Below, in pieces: positions 1 to 8,618 of a stretch of 37,916 nt of DNA; within the stretch, counting starts at the first letter, position 1, and every line of letters starts with the position of its first letter. The DNA is from Rhodospirillaceae bacterium UBA6219. Lineage in GTDB: Bacteria; Pseudomonadota; Alphaproteobacteria; Rhodospirillales; Magnetospirillaceae. Under the pieces are notes generated by a model. That model saw only the letters and a program-made list of their open reading frames with translations. It was not told the DNA's origin and searched no databases. The translations under genes were made by a program, and so were the position numbers. The DNA lies in assembly GCA_002435715.1 (NCBI GenBank), contig DISD01000022.1:1-37916 (forward strand), written 5' to 3'.

Positions 1-56
1 CCTTCGCCGAGCGCGGCATGGTGGCCGGTTCCGCCAAGGTTCAAACCGAGACCTGA
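1..56 (+). CDS. 3' end of a phage gene upstream of the tape measure gene (partial)
   Basis: An open frame entering from the left edge (first full codon at base 3) ends at TGA 54-56, only 4 bases before the tape measure start codon. The visible tail FAERGMVAGSAKVQTET is too short to assign. By position it should be the tail assembly chaperone or other small tail gene that precedes the tape measure gene in lambda-like tail modules; that is inference from gene order alone. Confidence 0.5.
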   Translation, partial: FAERGMVAGSAKVQTET

Positions 57-60
57 CTCC

Positions 61-3051
61 ATGGCCACCAAGTCCGTCTCCATCCGCCTGTCCTTGCAGG
101 ACGGCGAAACCGTCCGTCGTGCCCTGCTGAAGCTGGGCGAGGACGGCCAGAAGGCGCTGGCCCGGATCGAAGGGGCGGCGCAGCCGGCCTCGAAGTCGCT
201 GCTGGCCATGAATGCCGCCAGCCAGGACATCCAGGGCGGCATGGCGGGGTTCGCCTCGCGTCTCGGCCCCATCGGCTCGGTGATGATGGCGCTGGGCCCG
301 GCGGGATTGGCGGCGGGCGCGGCCATCGGCTTCTTCGGCAAGGCCATGGTCGAGTCCACCATCAAGGTGGAAAGCCTGGAGGCCCGGCTGAAGGGTCTGG
401 TCGGTGCCGCGGCCCTGACTGAAACCACCAGCTATCTCTACGCCCAGGCCCAGAAGACCGGCACTGCGTTGGAAACGGTGGTCGGGGCCTATTCCCGGCT
501 GGCGGCGTTGCAGAAGGCCGGGATCATCACCACCGGCGAAAGCCGCGCCTTGCTGGAAGGGTTTCAGTCCACCGCCATCGCGCTGGGTGCCTCGTCCGAG
601 CAGTTGGAGCAATCGCTGTTCGGTCTGGCCCAGGGGCTTTCGTCCGGCACGTTGCGGGCCGAGGAACTCAACCAGATCGTCGAGCCCATGCCGGGGCTGT
701 TGCAGGCGCTGGACCGGGCCGCCGCTCTGCCCTCGGGCGGGTTCCGCCAGATGGTCACCCAGGGCAAGGTGACGGCGGATTTCTTCCGCGACACCCTGAT
801 CAAGGCGCTGCGGGGCTTCGACGAAGCCGCCAAGGAAAGCGCCGACACCGCCGAGCGGTCCTTCACCCGCATGGCCAACGCCTGGCAGGGCTTCACCAAC
901 GCCCCCTGGCTGCGCAAGGTTCTGTCGGGTGGCGCCAATGCCGGGGCGGCGACGCTGGAATCGCTGACGCCGGGCGAATCCACGGTCAAGTCGCGGTTGG
1001 CCGATCTGGATCGGCGCATCGCCGCCCTGGGGGGCGAGCAGGCCCTCGACAAGCCATTGCCGGCGGGCACCCATTCGGTGGTGGTGCAGGCGGTCAGGGA
1101 GGAAAACGAGGAACTGCGCCGCCTGCTGGCCGAACGCCAGGATGTCGCCGCCGATCTCGACGAGATCACCCGCAAGCGGGCGGGCATGGAAGCCCAGGCC
1201 AAGATGGAGCGCGACCGGGTCCGGGCCGAGCAGCGCGAGCCGACCTATATCGAGAAGCTGTCCGATCTCAAATTCGAGGTGGAATGGCAGGAGAAGCTGA
1301 ATGCGGCCCGCGCCGTCGGCAACGCCGAGTTCTCCCGCACCAAGGCCCAGTACGAGGCGGCCAAGGGCTTTCGTCAGATCGAGAAGGAGTTGTTCCAGCA
1401 GGGCGGTGTCTATCGCACCAAGTCCAAGGAGCAGGAGATCAAGGATCTGTTGGCCCGCGAGGCCGAAGCCAAGGGGGCGGGAGAGATGTCCGCCCAGGCC
1501 CAGGCCGAGGTGCTGGGACTGAACCTCCAGGCCCGTGGTCAAGAGCGTCTGGCCGAAGCCGCCCGCACCGGCGGTCAGGCCCAGATCGACGCGGCGCGAT
1601 CCGCCAAGGTGCTGGAGTTCGCCTTCAAGAATAACGGCGCGGCGGTAGCCGAATACGACAGGGCGCTGCGCCGGATCGATGCCGCCAAGCTGCTGGAGCA
1701 AAAGAACGGCCTGATCCGCTCGCTGGAGCAGGAAGTCGCCGCCAATGATCGCCTCGCCGATTCCGCCAAGGGATCTGTGGCCGACACCATCCTGGCGGAG
1801 CGGACCAATTGGCTGGCCGAACAGGCCTCCAAGGGGTTGGCCGATGCCAATGGCGAACTGGCAGCCTCCTACGCCCAGGTGCAGAAATCGCGGGCCAACA
1901 GCGAGGCGGCCCGTGCCGTCGCCGACCTGGAACGTGAGATCGACGCCCAGGTACGGCTGGCGGAGGCGGTGCGCAGCAGTGATCGCATCAAAGTTCGCGA
2001 CGTCACCATCGACAATGACGTGGCCAAATTCGCCCGCAGCCACAAGCTGGCCGAGGACGATCCCAAGGTCGATGAGTACCGGGCGGCGCGGTTCCGCCAA
2101 TATGCCGAAGCGGTCAAGGACGAGGCCCGCCAGACCACACTGGCCTATGACGCCACGCAGCGGTTTGCCGAGGAACTGGCCAAGCTCAACGAGCAGCGGG
2201 CCAGCGGCACCTTGTCGGAAGAGGCTTACACCCGCCGATATAAGGAACTGGAGCAGGACAAACTGGCCGCCAGCCGCGACTGGCAGGACGGAGCCATCCG
2301 GGCGGTGCGGGCCTATGCCGACGAAGCCAGCAATGCCGCAGTCAGTGCCGAACGTGCCATGTCCGGAGCCTTGCGGGCCAGCGAGGACGCCTTCGTCAAA
2401 TGGGCCATGACCGGCAAGCTGGCCGGGCAGGATCTGTTCAACAGCTTGGCCGAGGAGGCCCTACGCGCCGCCTGGCGCATGTCGGTGGTGGCGCCGCTGT
2501 TCGGGGGAGCCGGTGGCGGTATCTTCGGCGGCATGATCGCCGGGATCGGCAGCTTCTTTTCCGGGACAGCTTCTGGCGGCACCAGTTCCGGCGGTGCAAC
2601 GCCGGTGCCCGACACCGGTAATTTCGCGATCGCCCATTCCGGCGGCTTGATCGGTTTCGACCGGCTGGACACTCGTTCGTTCAACTCCTCTGTCTTCACC
2701 AATGCGCCGAAATTCCACGGCGGCGGTTTGGTGGCGGGAGAGCGTCCTATCGTCGCCCGTGTTGGTGAGGGCGTTTTCACGCCCCGGCAGATGGACAATG
2801 CCGACCGCATCCTGAATGCCGCCTTGTCGCAGCCGACGGCGGTGGGCGTGGTGGTGACGGTCAACAATCATGCGTCCGGCACCCAGGCCCGCGCCGAGCA
2901 ATCCCAGGGGGCGGATGGCCGCATCCATCTCGACATTATCGTCGAGGAGATCGAGGGCCGCATGAGCCGCCGCATCGGCCGCGGCGAGGGCATGGCCCCA
3001 GTTCTGGAGCATCGCTATGGGCTGAATCCGGCGGCAGGGACCTATCGATGA
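61..3051 (+). CDS. Phage tail tape measure protein (996 aa)
   Basis: It sets tail length and helps DNA ejection in long-tailed phages. The N-terminal part carries a recognisable tape-measure domain at about residues 80-260, including an LSSGTLRAEELNQ-type segment followed by the conserved IVEPMPGL. A long Ala/Glu/Lys/Arg-rich helical centre (about 300-780) fits the extended rod of this family. Two hydrophobic Gly/Ala-rich patches (about 60-98 and 807-833) fit the membrane-interacting segments of lambda-type tape measures, and the stretch just before the second one (FVKWAMTGKLAG onwards) resembles the lambda H C-terminal domain. The ATG at 61 follows the upstream stop by 4 bases, and the 3' end overlaps the next gene by ATGA, so the genes are translationally coupled. 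No frameshift or truncation is seen. The family is clear; the exact phage type is inferred from the neighbours. Confidence 0.93.
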   Translation: MATKSVSIRLSLQDGETVRRALLKLGEDGQKALARIEGAAQPASKSLLAMNAASQDIQGGMAGFASRLGPIGSVMMALGPAGLAAGAAIGFFGKAMVESTIKVESLEARLKGLVGAAALTETTSYLYAQAQKTGTALETVVGAYSRLAALQKAGIITTGESRALLEGFQSTAIALGASSEQLEQSLFGLAQGLSSGTLRAEELNQIVEPMPGLLQALDRAAALPSGGFRQMVTQGKVTADFFRDTLIKALRGFDEAAKESADTAERSFTRMANAWQGFTNAPWLRKVLSGGANAGAATLESLTPGESTVKSRLADLDRRIAALGGEQALDKPLPAGTHSVVVQAVREENEELRRLLAERQDVAADLDEITRKRAGMEAQAKMERDRVRAEQREPTYIEKLSDLKFEVEWQEKLNAARAVGNAEFSRTKAQYEAAKGFRQIEKELFQQGGVYRTKSKEQEIKDLLAREAEAKGAGEMSAQAQAEVLGLNLQARGQERLAEAARTGGQAQIDAARSAKVLEFAFKNNGAAVAEYDRALRRIDAAKLLEQKNGLIRSLEQEVAANDRLADSAKGSVADTILAERTNWLAEQASKGLADANGELAASYAQVQKSRANSEAARAVADLEREIDAQVRLAEAVRSSDRIKVRDVTIDNDVAKFARSHKLAEDDPKVDEYRAARFRQYAEAVKDEARQTTLAYDATQRFAEELAKLNEQRASGTLSEEAYTRRYKELEQDKLAASRDWQDGAIRAVRAYADEASNAAVSAERAMSGALRASEDAFVKWAMTGKLAGQDLFNSLAEEALRAAWRMSVVAPLFGGAGGGIFGGMIAGIGSFFSGTASGGTSSGGATPVPDTGNFAIAHSGGLIGFDRLDTRSFNSSVFTNAPKFHGGGLVAGERPIVARVGEGVFTPRQMDNADRILNAALSQPTAVGVVVTVNNHASGTQARAEQSQGADGRIHLDIIVEEIEGRMSRRIGRGEGMAPVLEHRYGLNPAAGTYR

Positions 3052-3545
3052 CCACGCTCGTCTCCTGGCCCTCCCGGTTGCCGCTGCCGACCTATGACGG
3101 TTATGCCCTGGAACCGGAATCCGCCGTCACCCGCACCGATATGGAATCCGGCCCAGCCCGGCAGCGGCGGCGGTTCACCCAAACGCCTACCCGCATCCCG
3201 GTGCGATGGCGCATGTCGGCGGTCGATTTCGCCACCTTCGAGGCATGGTTTCGCCTGAAGCTGGACGATGGCGCCGACTGGTTCGCCATCTCCCTGCTGG
3301 GTGGAAGCGGCATTGTCGCCCACGAGGCCCGTTTCGTTGGCCAGGGCAACACCCCCTACAAGGCGGTGCCCAGTCGAGGCGGGGCTTGGATCGTCACCTC
3401 GGTGTTGGAAGTTCGTGAGCGCCCCATGCTCGACGCGGGGGCGTTGGACATCCTGCTGGCCGAGGACGTGGTCGTTCTCTTTGCCAACATCCAGACCCTC
3501 CATTCCACCCTGCATGTCGGCTTGCCCGTCAGCATTCGCTGGTGA
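3048..3545 (+). CDS. Putative minor tail protein (M position)
   Basis: A 165-aa protein starting in an ATGA overlap with the tape measure gene. In lambda the gene directly after the tape measure is M, a tail-tip component, and this protein takes the same place. Its middle, with aromatic residues spaced around a DFATFEAWF segment and a DGADWFAIS segment, looks like a beta-rich tail-hub protein rather than an enzyme. No catalytic motif, signal peptide or membrane segment is visible. The role in the distal tail or tip is inferred from gene order. It is larger than lambda gpM (about 110 aa), so direct homology is not certain. Confidence 0.65.
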   Translation: MTTLVSWPSRLPLPTYDGYALEPESAVTRTDMESGPARQRRRFTQTPTRIPVRWRMSAVDFATFEAWFRLKLDDGADWFAISLLGGSGIVAHEARFVGQGNTPYKAVPSRGGAWIVTSVLEVRERPMLDAGALDILLAEDVVVLFANIQTLHSTLHVGLPVSIRW

Positions 3546-3551
3546 TCGTTC

Positions 3552-4421
3552 ATGACCCTGCAAACAGATCTCGCTGCTGCCGTCGCCAAGGTGACCGCGG
3601 ACAGTACCCTGCTGCACAAGGTGGTGCATGGCCCTGCCGGCGGGACCGAGTCCCAGGTCGTCACCGAGGGTGGGCCGGTCAAGACGGTGGCCAAGGCCAT
3701 CGCCGATATCGATACCCAGCTTCAATCCGGTCTGGAAACCCTGGACCAGAAAGTTGCAGCGGCAGCGGCCAGCGCGGCGCTTGCCGTTCACAGCGCCGAT
3801 ACGGCGGAGACGAGCGAGGCGGCCATCGCGGCAAATGCCCAGGCAGCCAGATCGTCGGAAACGCATGCCGCCGCCAGTGCTTCAGCCGCGTCCGGCAATG
3901 CCGCTGCGGCCAATGCCAGCGCGGTCGCGGCACAGGCATCCCGGCAAGCCTCGGAAAACGCCGCCGTCCAGGCGGAACAGGCCCGGACAGCCACGGTGGC
4001 GGCGAAAGCCGTCGCCTCCCAGGCGGCAATCGATGCGACCGCCTCGGCAGCGGCGGCCAACACTTCTTCGGTCGTGGCCGGCAACAGCGAAGCCGCCGCC
4101 CAGGCGAGCGCGGAGGCGGCGGCCCTGTCGGAACAGCAGACGGCGGCCTCCTCGGCCTTGGCGGTCCATGCCGAGGCCAGCGCCACCGCGTCGGCGGCCC
4201 AGGCCCGTGCATCGGAAACCGCCTCTGCCAATTCCGCCACGGTCGCAGCCCAGGCCGAAACCGACGGCGCCTTCTGGGCCGGACAGGCCGAGAGCTTCGC
4301 TGTGGCCGCTGAGGCGGCGGCAACCATCGTCGCCGAAGCAACCGGGCTCGATCTGCAAACCCTGATCGTTTCCGCCCGCAGGGGCTCGGACTACCGGACG
4401 CTCGGCATCGAGCTGTTCTGA
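3552..4421 (+). CDS. Ala-rich coiled-coil tail fibre-like protein
   Basis: A 289-aa protein whose residues from about 60 to 265 consist almost entirely of Ala, Ser, Thr, Gln and Glu in a loose A-x-x-A-S/A heptad-like pattern, predicting a long alpha-helical coiled-coil shaft. Similar Ala/Ser repeats form the shaft of lambda side-tail-fibre proteins. The first ~55 residues are non-repetitive and could be the attachment end. The last ~20 residues lose the repeat and end in a short capping segment. It starts 6 bases after the preceding stop. The low-complexity composition gives long open frames on the other strand, which are shadows. The fibre role is inferred from composition and position; no receptor-binding domain is present, so the tip is probably supplied by one of the next genes. 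Confidence 0.65.
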   Translation: MTLQTDLAAAVAKVTADSTLLHKVVHGPAGGTESQVVTEGGPVKTVAKAIADIDTQLQSGLETLDQKVAAAAASAALAVHSADTAETSEAAIAANAQAARSSETHAAASASAASGNAAAANASAVAAQASRQASENAAVQAEQARTATVAAKAVASQAAIDATASAAAANTSSVVAGNSEAAAQASAEAAALSEQQTAASSALAVHAEASATASAAQARASETASANSATVAAQAETDGAFWAGQAESFAVAAEAAATIVAEATGLDLQTLIVSARRGSDYRTLGIELF

Positions 4422-4432
4422 AGGGAAGGCCC

Positions 4433-4843
4433 ATGACCACCCTTGCCCATTACTTGACGGTCAAATCCGCTCAGGACAACGCCTTCGCCACCATCTCGGC
4501 CAAGCTCGACGATCCCAACCTGCGGATGGACGATTTCGCGCTGATGGTGAAGGCCATCGAACTGATCGAGACCATCCAGGACACCGATGCCTACGACGCC
4601 CTGCTGCGCAAGGTGGCGGCCAAGGCCGCCGGGCTTTACGCCCCGGACTTAAGCGGCGAGGACATCCTCATGCTCACTCGGGCTTCCAGGCTGGGCGACA
4701 TCCCCCATGGCGGGGAGGAGCGGTGGATGCTGCTCAATCGCGATGAACGGAACATGGATGTTACCGGGGCCGTGGTGGTCGGCGAGCGCACCCTGGAATC
4801 ATTCGGCGACCGTGTCCTTGAAACCTTCTACGCGGAGACCTGA
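4433..4843 (+). CDS. Hypothetical protein in tail fibre cassette
   Basis: A 136-aa acidic, mainly helical protein without recognisable domain, signal peptide or membrane segment. A purine-rich AAGGGAAGG ribosome binding site lies about 3 bases before the ATG. It sits between the Ala-rich shaft protein and two further cassette genes with gaps of 11 and 4 bases, so it is co-transcribed with them. It could be a fibre chaperone or connector, but nothing in the sequence proves that. Codon use resembles the adjacent phage genes, which supports it being a real gene. Confidence 0.6.
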   Translation: MTTLAHYLTVKSAQDNAFATISAKLDDPNLRMDDFALMVKAIELIETIQDTDAYDALLRKVAAKAAGLYAPDLSGEDILMLTRASRLGDIPHGGEERWMLLNRDERNMDVTGAVVVGERTLESFGDRVLETFYAET

Positions 4844-4847
4844 TCCC

Positions 4848-5414
4848 ATGCCCCTGACCATCCCCCCGATCCCCAATGCCGCTCCCTTCGTGGCGTTCTC
4901 CGACAATGTCGGCATCTTCAGCAATTCCAAGGCCCGCGAAATCCCGACCCGGCTCAATGCCATCGCCCAGGCGCTGAAGGATCACATCAACACGCTCTGG
5001 CTGGCCACGGCCACCGGCTTCATCAACGGCACGGTGATCGCCGGTCTCAACGCCGCCCTTGCCAAGATCGAGACCTTCTCCAACGGGATCGAAACCCGCA
5101 TCAACAATCAGATGGCCGAGTTCCAGGTCAATCTCGCCAATTACCTCGGAACCAATGCCGGATATTCGGTCAGTGCCGCCAACGCCGCCTTGTTCACGGG
5201 GGGCATCGTCGCGGGCGACGTCGTCTACGACGTTGCCGGAAGGGCGGCTTCGATCCGCCAGGGCCCGCGTCTGATCAACGGCATCACCTACAACGACGAC
5301 GGAACCATGGCGGGCTATGCCGAGAAACTGACCCTCGGCGGCATCACCTACACCCGCGCCTACAGTTTCACCTATACGCCCGACGGGCAGATTGCCGCCA
5401 TTACGGAGGTTTGA
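4848..5414 (+). CDS. Hypothetical tail fibre cassette protein (188 aa)
   Basis: The frame is open from 4707, but an upstream start would overlap the preceding gene by more than 130 bases. The ATG at 4848, 4 bases after that gene's stop, is the better start and gives 188 aa beginning MPLTIPPIPNAAPF. The first ~100 residues look helical and Asn/Ala-rich (oligomerising). The last ~60 residues contain YNDDGTMAGY- and YTPDGQIAAI-type hairpins, like the short beta-repeats of YD/RHS-type proteins. This fits a structural fibre or baseplate component. No enzyme motif is seen. The function is unassigned. Confidence 0.6.
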   Translation: MPLTIPPIPNAAPFVAFSDNVGIFSNSKAREIPTRLNAIAQALKDHINTLWLATATGFINGTVIAGLNAALAKIETFSNGIETRINNQMAEFQVNLANYLGTNAGYSVSAANAALFTGGIVAGDVVYDVAGRAASIRQGPRLINGITYNDDGTMAGYAEKLTLGGITYTRAYSFTYTPDGQIAAITEV

Positions 5415-5416
5415 CG

Positions 5417-6760
5417 ATGGATATCCTGACGTTCAATGCGCTGAAGCAGTACCAGCGCCGTATTGACAGCGATCTGCTCGATCCCTGGAAGCGCCCGGCC
5501 TTCGCCGTGGTCACCATGAGCAGCTCGGCCCCCTGGGGCACGGTGGTCTACAACCACTATCTCCAGGAGCTGTGCCGCCAGCATTACAACGACAGTGGCT
5601 ACATGCAGGGCAGCACCAGCAGCTTAGGGACCGAATTCTTCAACAACTGGTATACCTACGGTCGCACGGATTCCAATATCTCCTCGACCGACACCAATTA
5701 CGGCGACGGCACCGCCCGATGTGGCCATCTGGGCCACCTGGCGCTGGCTATCGGCCCCGACGGTTCGATGATCGGGCGTGCCAGCCCCTATTCGGCGACG
5801 GCACTCCGCAATGTTGGTGTCTGGGTCAACAACAAGACCAACAAGAACCTCGCCCTGTTCATGGAGAACCAGTACGCAGGCGTGGCGCCGCGGGCCATCG
5901 CGCCTGGCCGCCTGGCCGGCACCGAGGGTTGGCATCTGGCCTGGACCAATACCAAGTTCTACGCCCAGAACAATTTCGGGACGTACAACAAGTACGGGAT
6001 GATCGGCTACAACGAGAAAACCGGCACGCTGGTCATCAATGAGAATAAGAACGGCGGCACCTCCATGCGGCTGCACGTCTATTCCAACGTCCCACCGTTC
6101 GACATTTCCGCCAGCAACCGCCGCGCCTGGTTCAACAATCTCGATGAGACCAAGCACATCTTCTACGACTGGACGGCCAATTCGGCGGGGTATGCCGAGA
6201 GCCTCTATCGCGGCATCGTCATTCCCTGCGATGACGGCAAGATCATCATCGTGCGGATGGAGCCCAGCAATTACTGCATGCTGGACCGCTTCACGCCGAA
6301 CGGCAGCGGGGGCTACACCAAGGAAGCCACCCACACCCTGAGCACGACCACGACTTACGGCATGGAATCCGCCGACCGCAACGGTATCCGCTTCCAGATC
6401 TCCAACGACGGCAAATACGTCATCTGCTACCAGCCCTATTACTACTATGGGGCCGGGGCCGAGGTGTTCCTGATCCGGGTGTCGGACGGGAAATACGCCT
6501 TCCTGCAATATCAGGATTCCAGCTATGGGCGGTCGTTCGCGCCCATCCGCGACAGCGACTTCATGATCTCCTACAGCCCGAATTCCGACAGCGGCTACGG
6601 CATCTACATGTCGCACATCGACACCCGGACGGTGTTTCAGGCCATCGCCGACAAGGGCGACATGAGTTCCAAGGTGCCGGGCTTCAACGTCTACATCTTC
6701 GACAGCGCCTATCACTCGACCAATTACCCCTACATCGTTCCGATTATCGGAGGCATCTGA
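5417..6760 (+). CDS. Putative tail fibre / receptor-binding protein (447 aa)
   Basis: The start was chosen as ATG 5417, not the in-frame TTG at 5411: the ribosome binding site GGAGG at 5405-5409 lies 7 bases before the ATG but only 1 base before the TTG. The protein is rich in Tyr, Asn, Gly, Ser and aromatics, with many short strand-turn-strand stretches such as GKYVICYQPYYYYG and GKYAFLQYQ. This suggests an all-beta, propeller-like or beta-solenoid fold typical of phage adhesins. No signal peptide, membrane segment or enzyme motif is seen. It is the largest member of the fibre cassette and the best candidate for the host-recognition tip. I do not recognise a named family; the role is inferred from composition and context. 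Confidence 0.6.
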   Translation: MDILTFNALKQYQRRIDSDLLDPWKRPAFAVVTMSSSAPWGTVVYNHYLQELCRQHYNDSGYMQGSTSSLGTEFFNNWYTYGRTDSNISSTDTNYGDGTARCGHLGHLALAIGPDGSMIGRASPYSATALRNVGVWVNNKTNKNLALFMENQYAGVAPRAIAPGRLAGTEGWHLAWTNTKFYAQNNFGTYNKYGMIGYNEKTGTLVINENKNGGTSMRLHVYSNVPPFDISASNRRAWFNNLDETKHIFYDWTANSAGYAESLYRGIVIPCDDGKIIIVRMEPSNYCMLDRFTPNGSGGYTKEATHTLSTTTTYGMESADRNGIRFQISNDGKYVICYQPYYYYGAGAEVFLIRVSDGKYAFLQYQDSSYGRSFAPIRDSDFMISYSPNSDSGYGIYMSHIDTRTVFQAIADKGDMSSKVPGFNVYIFDSAYHSTNYPYIVPIIGGI

Positions 6761-6762
6761 TC

Positions 6763-7200
6763 ATGGCTGGCAAAATCAGCTTCCCCCACGGCAATGACTG
6801 GGGCGTCATCGGTCCCGAGGGCGACCACGACCTGCCGGTGGACTCGACCCTGGGTCACCGGTTCCATCTCGTCGATGGCGAGGTCATCGACCGCTATGAC
6901 GGCGTCACCGACGATGAGGTCCGCAGGCTTGATGCCGAGCGCGTCGTCGAGCGGCAGGCCGAGGAACTCCAGGCGGCCAGAACCGCCCTGGTTCGCCGGG
7001 TCAAAGCCGAAGCGGCGCAGCGCATCGCCACTCTCGACTGGAAGGTCGAACGCGCCCGTGAACGGGATGCCCTGAACGGCACCAAGACCCTCCAGGAGGT
7101 CTATGCCGAGCGCGAGGTCATTCGGCTGGCGAGCAACGGGGCCGAAGCCGCCATCGCCAAACTCACCTCCCAGGAAGAGATCCTGGCCTTTTCCTGGTAA
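6763..7200 (+). CDS. Hypothetical protein, possible tail fibre assembly chaperone
   Basis: A 145-aa protein starting 2 bases after the putative receptor-binding gene. The first ~50 residues are strand-rich with many acidic residues. Residues ~55-125 form a charged helix (RRLDAERVVERQAEELQ and onward) with clear coiled-coil character. A small helical gene just behind the fibre tip gene is the usual place for a fibre assembly chaperone, and that is my inference. No established chaperone family motif is visible, so it could also be a structural subunit. Confidence 0.5.
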   Translation: MAGKISFPHGNDWGVIGPEGDHDLPVDSTLGHRFHLVDGEVIDRYDGVTDDEVRRLDAERVVERQAEELQAARTALVRRVKAEAAQRIATLDWKVERARERDALNGTKTLQEVYAEREVIRLASNGAEAAIAKLTSQEEILAFSW

Positions 7201-7229
7201 CCCCTTCCACCGACCCGGAATTCAATGCC

Positions 7230-7583
7230 ATGACCGAACAATCCCCGGAAATCTGGGCGGGCGTCGCCACCCAGTATGTGGGCGCCTGGGGGCAAGCCGC
7301 TCCCATGGTCCAGATCGCCGCCATCGCCGCCACGGTGATCATCATCGCCATCATTGCCTGGGCATGGTCGAGGAAGCAGGGGGCGCCGGATGCATCCGGT
7401 GTCCCCGTCGAAGCCTTCGCCCATGTGGTCGAGGAACAGGCCCGCCAGACCGAGGCCCTGCGCTCGGCGGTCGAGGGTCTGAGCGAGGTCGTCCATCAGA
7501 TCCGCATGCTGCTGGAGACCAGGACGCTGTGTCCGTTCCCCAGCCCCCGTTGCGGGGTGTCGCCGGACGCGGACAATGCCTGA
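7230..7583 (+). CDS. Small single-TM membrane protein of the phage module
   Basis: A 117-aa protein with one strong membrane segment at about residues 27-46 (MVQIAAIAATVIIIAIIAWA), followed by positively charged SRKQG and an ~50-aa amphipathic helix. This is the layout of small holin-like or tail-assembly membrane proteins. The topology is probably N-out/C-in by the positive-inside rule. It overlaps the following DUF1833-like gene by 8 bases, so the two are translationally coupled. A second holin, or a membrane anchor used during tail-tip assembly, are both possible; a dedicated holin candidate lies further downstream. Confidence 0.5.
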   Translation: MTEQSPEIWAGVATQYVGAWGQAAPMVQIAAIAATVIIIAIIAWAWSRKQGAPDASGVPVEAFAHVVEEQARQTEALRSAVEGLSEVVHQIRMLLETRTLCPFPSPRCGVSPDADNA

Positions 7584-8100
7584 TCCGGCATTGTCGCAGG
7601 CGCTGAAGGAGGCGTTTGCATCGGCTCCGGCCGGAACGGTGGTTCTCGATACGTTGGAAATCTGGCATCCCAGTTTCACCACACCGATCCGGGTGGTGCG
7701 CGACCATGCCGATCTCACCGCCCGGCTGGAGGCCGGTGCTCCCCGTGACGGCGGCAAGCGGGTGACCTTCGCTGCGCTGGCGTTCGAGTTCTCGCCGCCG
7801 CCGGTGGATACCGCTCCGGTGCCGGAAATCACCGTCACCCTCGACAATGTCGGCAGCGACATCACCGACGCCCTGGAAGGGGCCGCCATCAGCCAGCAGG
7901 TGATCGAGATCACCTGGCGGCCCTTTCTCTCCACCGATCTCAACGGCCCCCATATGGACCCGCCCATCACCATGACCCTGACCGATGTCGAGGCCGACAC
8001 GATGAGGGTCACGGGCCGCGCCCGCATGCTGGACGCCGGCAACAAGTCCTTCCCGTCCATCACCTATACCGCCCGGCGCTTTCCCGGTCTGGCGCGGTGA
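7576..8100 (+). CDS. DUF1833 family phage minor tail protein (L-like)
   Basis: A 174-aa protein. Its features, including LDTLEIWHPSF near the N-terminus, a central beta-rich ITVTLDNVG segment, QQVIEITWRPF, and a terminal SFPSITYTARRFPGL, match my recollection of the DUF1833 family of tail proteins. These lie beside the NlpC/P60 and J genes and are functional analogues of lambda L. It should be a structural part of the tail tip. The start overlaps the preceding membrane-protein gene by 8 bases. No iron-sulphur cysteine cluster such as that in lambda gpL is present. Confidence rests on the motif resemblance plus the exact L-K-J gene order. Confidence 0.75.
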   Translation: MPDPALSQALKEAFASAPAGTVVLDTLEIWHPSFTTPIRVVRDHADLTARLEAGAPRDGGKRVTFAALAFEFSPPPVDTAPVPEITVTLDNVGSDITDALEGAAISQQVIEITWRPFLSTDLNGPHMDPPITMTLTDVEADTMRVTGRARMLDAGNKSFPSITYTARRFPGLAR

Positions 8101-8107
8101 TGACGTA

Positions 8108-8145
8108 GCGGGCTGCCGCCCGCACCCGCTCGGAGGCTCGCCTCC
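8108..8145. repeat. REP-like double hairpin A
   Basis: Two perfect inverted repeats lie in the 71-base gap after the DUF1833-like gene: GCGGGC/GCCCGC at 8108-8123 (4-base loop) and GGAGGC/GCCTCC at 8132-8145 (2-base loop). Neither is followed by a T-run, so they are not classical terminators. The same two-hairpin layout recurs at 8562-8606 and 10949-10991. Confidence 0.6.
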
Positions 8146-8171
8146 AAACCTCCATTCCTTTCGAGGTCATC

Positions 8172-8618
8172 ATGCACTGGGCAATCGCCTTGATCGGCCT
8201 GCCGTGGTCCGTCCACGGCAGCGGGCCGGACTCGTTCAATTGCTGGGAATTCGTCCGCATGGTCCAGGCCGAACATTTTGGCCGCCTGCTGCCCGAGATC
8301 AGCAATCCCGAAGACATGCTGATCATGGGCCGGACCTTCCGCGACCACCCCGAGCGGCAACGCTGGGCCAAGGTTGACCCGCCTGCGGAGGGCGATTGCG
8401 TCCTGCTGCGCCGGTCCCGCCATCCCATCCATGTGGGAATCTGGCTCGACGTGGATGGCGGCGGCGTCCTGCATTGCGCCGAGGGCGCCGGGGTGGTGTT
8501 CCAGCGTTCGGACGCACTCAAGCTCAACGGTTGGGCCATCGAAGGCTTCTACCGGTTCACCTGCGGGCGCAGGCCCGCAATTATTGAGTCTGCCAGCGAA
8601 GCTGGCGGTGACCGGTGA
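8172..8618 (+). CDS. NlpC/P60-type tail assembly cysteine peptidase (K-like)
   Basis: A 148-aa protein with the hallmarks of a papain-like NlpC/P60 or CHAP enzyme: a Cys at the start of a helix in SFNCWEFVR (about residue 25) and a His in HPIHVGIW (about 80), followed by the LHC strand. It would cleave peptidoglycan at the tail tip during DNA entry, as lambda K does. Gene order L-K-J supports this. GAGG at 8162-8165 precedes the ATG at 8172. The last ~18 residues, beyond GFYRF, are encoded by a REP-like double hairpin (8562-8606), so the natural C-terminus has probably been extended by repeat insertion. The stop overlaps the J-type gene start by one base (TGATG). Confidence 0.82.
   Translation: MHWAIALIGLPWSVHGSGPDSFNCWEFVRMVQAEHFGRLLPEISNPEDMLIMGRTFRDHPERQRWAKVDPPAEGDCVLLRRSRHPIHVGIWLDVDGGGVLHCAEGAGVVFQRSDALKLNGWAIEGFYRFTCGRRPAIIESASEAGGDR
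8562..8606. repeat. REP-like double hairpin B inside the 3' end of the K-like gene
   Basis: Inverted repeats TGCGGGC/GCCCGCA (8562-8579, 4-base loop) and GCCAGC/GCTGGC (8592-8606, 3-base loop). The layout is the same as elements A and C, but here it is translated as the C-terminal tail of the NlpC/P60-type protein. Confidence 0.55.

Noticed and set aside
5624..6715. 363-aa minus-strand frame opposite the putative receptor-binding gene
   Set aside because: Val/Asp/Gly-biased shadow with no ribosome binding site; all neighbours are plus-strand and the plus frame has a well-placed GGAGG.
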